Assembly: GCF_948472415.1 (NCBI RefSeq)
Contig: NZ_OX419519.1
Coordinates: forward strand, 5,981,001 to 6,045,000
Direction: 5' to 3'
DNA length: 64,000 nucleotides
Source of the DNA: Kitasatospora fiedleri
Lineage (GTDB): Bacteria; Actinomycetota; Actinomycetes; Streptomycetales; Streptomycetaceae
The number at the start of each line of letters is the position of its first letter. Positions within the stretch are counted from its first letter, which is position 1. The notes beneath the pieces were generated by a model that did no database searches, was not told the DNA's origin, and saw only the letters and a list, made by a program, of their open reading frames with translations. A program made the position numbers and the translations under genes. Below are positions 61,001-64,000 of the stretch, one piece after another.

Positions 61001-61083
61001 CGGTCGCGGTCTTCCAGGAGTCGAGACTCGGCCGGATGGCCGCCCACATCACCACCTGGCACGCCACTGGAGGCAGCAGATGA
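58030..61083 (+). CDS. type I PKS module: KS-AT-ACP
   Basis: This 1017-residue PKS has a KS (1-420) with active Cys173 in VQSACSTGLVAL, His308 in EAHGSGTPLGD (usually HGTGT), and His344 in KSGIGHLREASA (usually NIGHTEAAAG). The AT (about 515-830) has FPGVGDHYPGMG, GHSLGE (Ser633) and HAFH (729-732), a motif usually linked to malonyl or unusual ACP-bound extenders. A Pro/Ala/Glu linker leads to the ACP (FFELGGDSLMSVQL). There is no KR, DH, ER or TE, so the beta-keto group is left as is or processed in trans. It starts at an ATGA-type overlap with the NRPS and presumably extends its aminoacyl chain with the FkbHIJK-derived unit. Confidence 0.92.
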   Translation: MTHIAVIGMSGRLPGAADLDAFWQNLLAGQDCITRTPSDLLRGTVADELLDDARWLGASGRIAAPYDFDPAFFGMSPKEALSTDPQHRLLLTTVHRALEDACVVPGTGPGRVGVFAGVGRNRHEELVRAVLASRGETVNELALEIGNEKDHSTTKVAYRLGLTGPAVTVQSACSTGLVALHQACQSLAAQECDVAVAGAAALRVPDSHGYLYLEGGIGSADGVCRPFSARAGGAVAGDGVVAVVLKRLEDAVADGDRISAVVRGSAVNNDGAKSGYASVSARAQELLVRDALLFSETDPDTVGSVEAHGSGTPLGDAAEWSALARVYGAVRPTRVGSVKSGIGHLREASALAGFVRAVLSVRHGLVPPTINVGLPAEYVTRETSGLSLPRAVETWPHPGVRRAAVSAFGLGGTNAHVIVEEPPARPAAAPPTAAAAVVLVSAHTEGALERTSADWAAAIDTGAATPAEAAAASQRGRRHRRHRRFAVGSDPSALAAGLRSPAPPAAARPAPTTAPAVGLVFPGVGDHYPGMGAGLHRALPGFTARLDRYLGDCGDRLGQDLRRLLAPDAQAGPGARTGAVFNLRRLVDDGRGTSTDEVFDPVASHAVLFSLQLALARSLQALGVRPAAVTGHSLGELTAATVAGVFTEEDALRVVVERARAVAALPEGTMLAVSLSRAEAEELTGPGVWLAAVNSPRSSVLAGERAAVLEVVDRLNRRGLQGRLLPVRHAFHTPLLAPAGEELRALLGSLTLSAPTVALASNTTGTWVRAELRDPEYWYRQLTSPVLFGQALATAAKECDVLLEVGPGQLRTLAAQARAVGDDHAAVVATVRREYQNESDAEVLLHALGQLWQRGCDLDWERLGGGPFPPPAALPPTALDERPLFIAEGGPAGLLSPGPAAPAPAPAPAPVPEPAPVPEPALVPEPAGAGAEDGDGDPDAVAAVLAELWEEVLGVEDLTAEDDFFELGGDSLMSVQLVFGIEERLGFHVPAVAVFQESRLGRMAAHITTWHATGGSR

Positions 61084-61936
61084 ACCACCCCGCCGTGGGC
61101 GTGGTCGGCGCCGGGGTCATGGGCGTCAGCCTGGCCCAGAGCCTGACCGCCGCCGGCATCGACACCGTCCTGCACGACTCCGACCCCCGGCAGCGGGCCA
61201 CCGCCGAGCGCCGGGCGAGCGCCGCGGCCCGGCTGGCCCGGCTCTCCGGGAGCCGCGCCGGCGCCGAACGGCCCGGGCGGCTGACCGTCACCGGGGAGCT
61301 GGCCGCGCTGGCGGACTGCGGCCTGGTGATCGAGAACGTGATCGAGGACCCGGAGGTGAAGGAGCGCGTCCACCGCGCCCTCGACGAGGTTCTGGCACCG
61401 CGGGCGGTGGTGGCGGTGAACACCTCCGCGGTGCCGGTCTCCGGCCTCGCGCTGGCCACCGGCCACCCCGAGCGGATGGTCGGGGCGCACTTCATGAACC
61501 CGGTCGGCGCCTCCACCATGGTCGAGGTGGTGCGCACGCCGTACACCGCGGCCTGGGCGCTGCACGGCCTGGAGGAACTCCTCGGCCGGCTCGGCAAGGA
61601 GACCGTGGTGGTCGAGGACCGGGCCGGGTTCGTCATCAACCGCTGCCTGATGATGTTCATCAGCGAGGCGGCGGCCCTGGTCGACGACGGAGTGGCCACC
61701 CCGCAGCAGGTGGACCGGCTGTTCCGCGGCTGCCTCGGGCACCGCACCGGACCGCTGCGCACCGCCGACCTGATCGGCATCGACACCATCGTCCACACCC
61801 TCGACGTGCTGCGCGGGCACTACGGCCCGGAGCGCTTCACCCCTCTCCCGCCCTGCTCCGGATGGCCGCCGAAGGCCGGATCGGCCGCAAGAGCGGACAG
61901 GGCTTCCACTACTACTCGGACGGGGAGACCCCATGA
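61080..61936 (+). CDS. 3-hydroxyacyl-CoA dehydrogenase-like (FkbK type), apparent frameshift near 3' end
   Basis: This NAD-dependent dehydrogenase oxidises a glyceryl- or hydroxyacyl-ACP intermediate in hydroxy/methoxymalonyl-ACP synthesis. The Rossmann motif is VGVVGAGVMGVSLAQSLTAA. Catalytic-region blocks are GAHFMNPVGASTMVEVVRTP and VVVEDRAGFVINRCLMMF with GIDTIVHTLDVLRGHYG. Near 61842-61850 the frame changes by one base. The family's conserved end (LLRMAAEGRIGRKSGQGFHY) is in the next frame, ending in TGA at 61934-61936. That stop overlaps the ACP start by ATGA exactly as an intact gene would, so a base-call error is as likely as a true mutation. Confidence 0.75.
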
Positions 61937-62217
61937 CCAATCCCGTGGCGCCGACGGCGCCCGCGGACCCGGCGGCACCGGCCCAGATCCGGTCCGAGGT
62001 CGCGCGCTTCCTCTCCCGCTACGTCGACGACCCCGCCTCCCTCGAAGCCGAACACCTGCTGACCGGCGGCCTGTTGGACTCGCTGGCGGCGGTCGAGCTG
62101 ATCGGCCACCTGGAGCGCCGCTTCGGGGTCCGGGTGCTCGACCACGACCTGGAGGTCGACAACTTCGACTCCCTCGCCGCCATCACCGCCTTCGTGGCCC
62201 GGAAGCAGCGGGCATGA
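61933..62217 (+). CDS. stand-alone acyl carrier protein (FkbJ type)
   Basis: This 94-residue carrier has a phosphopantetheine site in LLTGGLLDSLAAVELIGHLE (Ser in LDSL). The flanking helices include IRSEVARFLSRYVDD and FDSLAAITAFVARK. It carries the glyceryl unit through oxidation to the hydroxymalonyl (or methoxymalonyl) extender. Its start overlaps the FkbK-like gene and its stop overlaps the acyl-CoA dehydrogenase gene (ATGA), showing tight translational coupling. Confidence 0.9.
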   Translation: MTNPVAPTAPADPAAPAQIRSEVARFLSRYVDDPASLEAEHLLTGGLLDSLAAVELIGHLERRFGVRVLDHDLEVDNFDSLAAITAFVARKQRA

Positions 62218-63320
62218 TCACCGAACTGGCCCCGGAGCTGGCGGCGGAGTTCACCGACCGCCCCACCGCCGCGCGCGCCCTGGGCGCGCTGGTGCCCCGG
62301 GCGTACGGCGGCCTGGAACTCGGTTACGCCGGCTACGGCGAGGTCAACCGCACCGTCGCCGAGCGGTCGCCGTCCCGGCAGAGCCTGCTGACCGTGCACG
62401 GCATGGTCTGCCGGGCGCTGGTCCGCTGGGGCAGCGCCCGGCAGCGGGACGAGTACCTGCCGCGGCTGGCCGACGGCAGCCTGCTGGGGGCGTTCGCGCT
62501 GAGCGAGGAGGCGGCCGGCAGCGACGTCCGCCGCATCGCCACCACCGCCCGCGAGGTGCCGGGCGGCTGGGTGCTCGACGGGCGCAAGCGCTGGGTCACC
62601 TTCGGCCAGGAGGCCGGGGTCTTCCTGGTGTTCGCCCGCACCGGCACCCGGGACCTGGCGGTCCTGGTGCGCCGCGACGACCCGGGGGTCCACCTGCAAC
62701 CGGCACCGCGGACCAGCGGCCTGCGGGACGCCAAGCTCGCCGAACTCGTCCTCCGGGAGTGCCGCGTCCCCGCCGACCGGCTGCTGGGGCGGCCCGGCGC
62801 CGCGCTGTCCCACATCGCCGCCGATGCGCTGACCCTGGGCCGGCTCTGCGTGGCCTTCGGCGCGTGGGGGCTGGCCGGGGCCGCGCTGTCGGCGGCCCTG
62901 CACCGCTCCATCGAGCGGCACCAGTTCGACGGCCCGCTGCACCGCCTCCAACTGGTGCGCGGACTGCTGGCGGACGCCGCGGTCGCGGTCGACTCGGCGC
63001 AACTGCTCTGCCGGCGCGCCGCGACGGCCCTCGACGAGGGCGACGAGTGGGCGCTGGGCCACGTCCTCACGGCGAAGCTCGGCGCCAGCCGGGCCGCCAC
63101 CGCCGCCGCGGCCGCGGCCGCCCAACTGCACGGCGCGGCCGGCCTGGCGGAGGGGAGCCGGGTCGACCGCTTCGTCCAGGACGCCCGGGTGTTCGAGGTC
63201 ATCGAGGGCAACACCCAACTGCTCCAGGACCTGATCGCCGATCAGGCCCTGGCCCGCTTCCGCGACCACGCGGCCCGGGCCCTGCCGTCGACCGGTCCGG
63301 AGGGACACCATGTCGGGTGA
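62214..63320 (+). CDS. acyl-CoA dehydrogenase-like flavoprotein (FkbI type)
   Basis: This 368-residue acyl-CoA dehydrogenase-fold protein has GAFALSEEAAGSDVRRIATT with VLDGRKRWVTFGQEAGVFLV (FAD/substrate sites), ADALTLGRLCVAFGAWGLAG and VQDARVFEVIEGNTQLLQDL at the C-terminus, where the catalytic base or its replacement lies. In the FkbHIJK set this enzyme performs the second oxidation of the ACP-bound three-carbon unit. It overlaps the FkbH-like gene by 11 bases. Confidence 0.9.
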   Translation: MITELAPELAAEFTDRPTAARALGALVPRAYGGLELGYAGYGEVNRTVAERSPSRQSLLTVHGMVCRALVRWGSARQRDEYLPRLADGSLLGAFALSEEAAGSDVRRIATTAREVPGGWVLDGRKRWVTFGQEAGVFLVFARTGTRDLAVLVRRDDPGVHLQPAPRTSGLRDAKLAELVLRECRVPADRLLGRPGAALSHIAADALTLGRLCVAFGAWGLAGAALSAALHRSIERHQFDGPLHRLQLVRGLLADAAVAVDSAQLLCRRAATALDEGDEWALGHVLTAKLGASRAATAAAAAAAQLHGAAGLAEGSRVDRFVQDARVFEVIEGNTQLLQDLIADQALARFRDHAARALPSTGPEGHHVG

Positions 63321-64000
63321 ACCGGCCGCCACGGCACCGGCCGCCACGGTCAAGTGCGTCGTCTGGGACCTCGACGAGACCCTGTGGGAGGGGGTGCTGG
63401 CCGAGGGCACCGCGGGCGGCCTGCGGCCGGGAGTGCTGGAGACCCTGCGCTCCCTCGACCGGCGGGGCGTCCTGCACTCCGTGGCCAGCAAGAACGAACC
63501 CGCCCGGGCCCGGGACCGGCTCGAACAGCTCGGGGTGGCGGAGTACTTCCTCTGCCCGCAGATCTCCTGGGAGCCGAAGTCCGCCCTGGTCGCGGCCGTC
63601 GCCGAGCAGCTCAACCTCGGCCTGGACAGCCTGGTGTTCATCGACGACTCCGCCTTCGAACGCGCCGAGGTCGCCGACGTCCACCCGCAGGTGCGCTGCC
63701 TGGACAGCACCGCCGCCGCGGAGCTGGCCGACCTGCCGGGCTTCGACCCGCCGGTGACCGCGGAGGCGGCCGGCCGGCGCCGCCTCTACCGGGAGGCGGA
63801 GGTCCGGCGCGACTACGAGGAGTCGTTCCAGGGGCCGCGCGCCGAGTTCCTGCGGACGCTCGGCCTGCGGCTCACGGTGGCCGAGGCCACCCCGGACGAC
63901 CTGCTGCGCGCCGCCGAACTCACCGAGCGCACCCACCAGTTGAACACCACCGGCCTGGTCTTCGACGCCGCGGAGCTGGCCGCGCTGATCCCCCGGCCGG
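63310..64000 (+). CDS. FkbH-like glyceryl-ACP-forming HAD protein, cut by the window end
   Basis: The first 230 residues of an HAD-superfamily FkbH protein are present. The phosphatase motif CVVWDLDETLWEGVLAEGTA (DxDxT) and SKNEPARARDRLEQLG are followed by SWEPKSALVAAVAEQLNLGL and LVFIDDSAFERAEV (HAD motif with acidic pair). The C-terminal acyltransferase-like part begins at AELTERTHQLNTTG before the edge. FkbH takes D-1,3-bisphosphoglycerate, removes phosphate and loads a glyceryl group on the ACP encoded upstream, the first step to the special extender. The gene and probably the cluster continue beyond 64000. Confidence 0.93.
   Translation, partial: MSGEPAATAPAATVKCVVWDLDETLWEGVLAEGTAGGLRPGVLETLRSLDRRGVLHSVASKNEPARARDRLEQLGVAEYFLCPQISWEPKSALVAAVAEQLNLGLDSLVFIDDSAFERAEVADVHPQVRCLDSTAAAELADLPGFDPPVTAEAAGRRRLYREAEVRRDYEESFQGPRAEFLRTLGLRLTVAEATPDDLLRAAELTERTHQLNTTGLVFDAAELAALIPRP

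Noticed and set aside
49233..64000. LysW-dependent aza-bicycle (azinomycin-type) pathway
   Set aside because: The split transketolase fits, but no LysW-like carrier or ArgX/LysX ligase was found in the window.
1..64000. tRNA, rRNA or riboswitch genes
   Set aside because: No tRNA cloverleaf, rRNA segment or conserved riboswitch core was recognised by eye; a covariance-model search could still find a short one.

Overview
The window is a high-GC actinomycete chromosome segment, most likely Streptomyces or Kitasatospora. The evidence is the very strong GC bias at third codon positions, many GTG starts, translationally coupled GTGA/ATGA overlaps, LAXTG-type surface anchors, an F420-dependent luciferase-like enzyme and a large NRPS/PKS cluster. 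No rRNA, tRNA or CRISPR array was seen.

Region 1 (1-6.1 kb) is a worn accessory zone. It holds a small membrane protein, a decayed IS1182-family transposase, a P-loop kinase-like protein, an intact phosphorothioate-DNA-dependent HNH restriction enzyme, and a strip of gene fragments (ricin-type lectin, ABC sugar permease tail, and a frameshifted unknown gene). Region 2 (6.2-12.4 kb) has a STAND/NB-ARC-TPR protein whose P-loop has lost its lysine, a glycosyl/glycerophosphotransferase-like gene split by 18 copies of a 7-bp repeat (a candidate phase-variable switch), and a TetR/MFS drug-efflux pair with a nested palindrome as operator. An aldo/keto reductase and a cell-wall-anchored metzincin protease follow (12.6-15.1 kb).

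Region 3 (15.2-23.8 kb) is a zinc-uptake locus of the actinobacterial 'anchored repeat' type. Five choice-of-anchor-M surface proteins accompany a ZnuA-like lipoprotein that carries the same module inserted in permuted order, an ATPase and a permease. Zur-box-like sites lie in the divergent promoter. Region 4 (23.9-31.1 kb) holds a secreted GH27 alpha-galactosidase and a Tat-exported phospholipase C that share an almost identical promoter/operator, with a SIS-ROK-truncated PfkB sugar operon between them. Region 5 (31.3-37.5 kb) is a Zur-type set of zinc-free ribosomal protein paralogues (L33, L28, S14, S18, L32) with a CobW/YciC-like protein, then a frameshifted methyltransferase gene and a class I lysyl-tRNA synthetase.

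Region 6 (about 38-64 kb, running off the right edge) is a hybrid NRPS-PKS biosynthetic cluster. It has a diiron/ferritin-like DUF455 protein, a LuxR-type regulator, an F420 luciferase-like enzyme, a heterodimeric ABC exporter, an extra divergent PheS/PheT pair, a methyltransferase, a split transketolase, a GT-B-like protein, an APH-fold kinase, a flavoprotein, an A-PCP protein, a KS-AT-ACP protein, and a FkbK-FkbJ-FkbI-FkbH set that makes an oxygenated (hydroxy/methoxy) malonyl-ACP extender. The duplicated PheRS, with altered catalytic motif 3 and in one operon with the exporter, suggests either that the product targets PheRS (self-resistance) or that the pair has been recruited for biosynthesis. 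This cluster and the repeat-switched gene are the two most interesting items.
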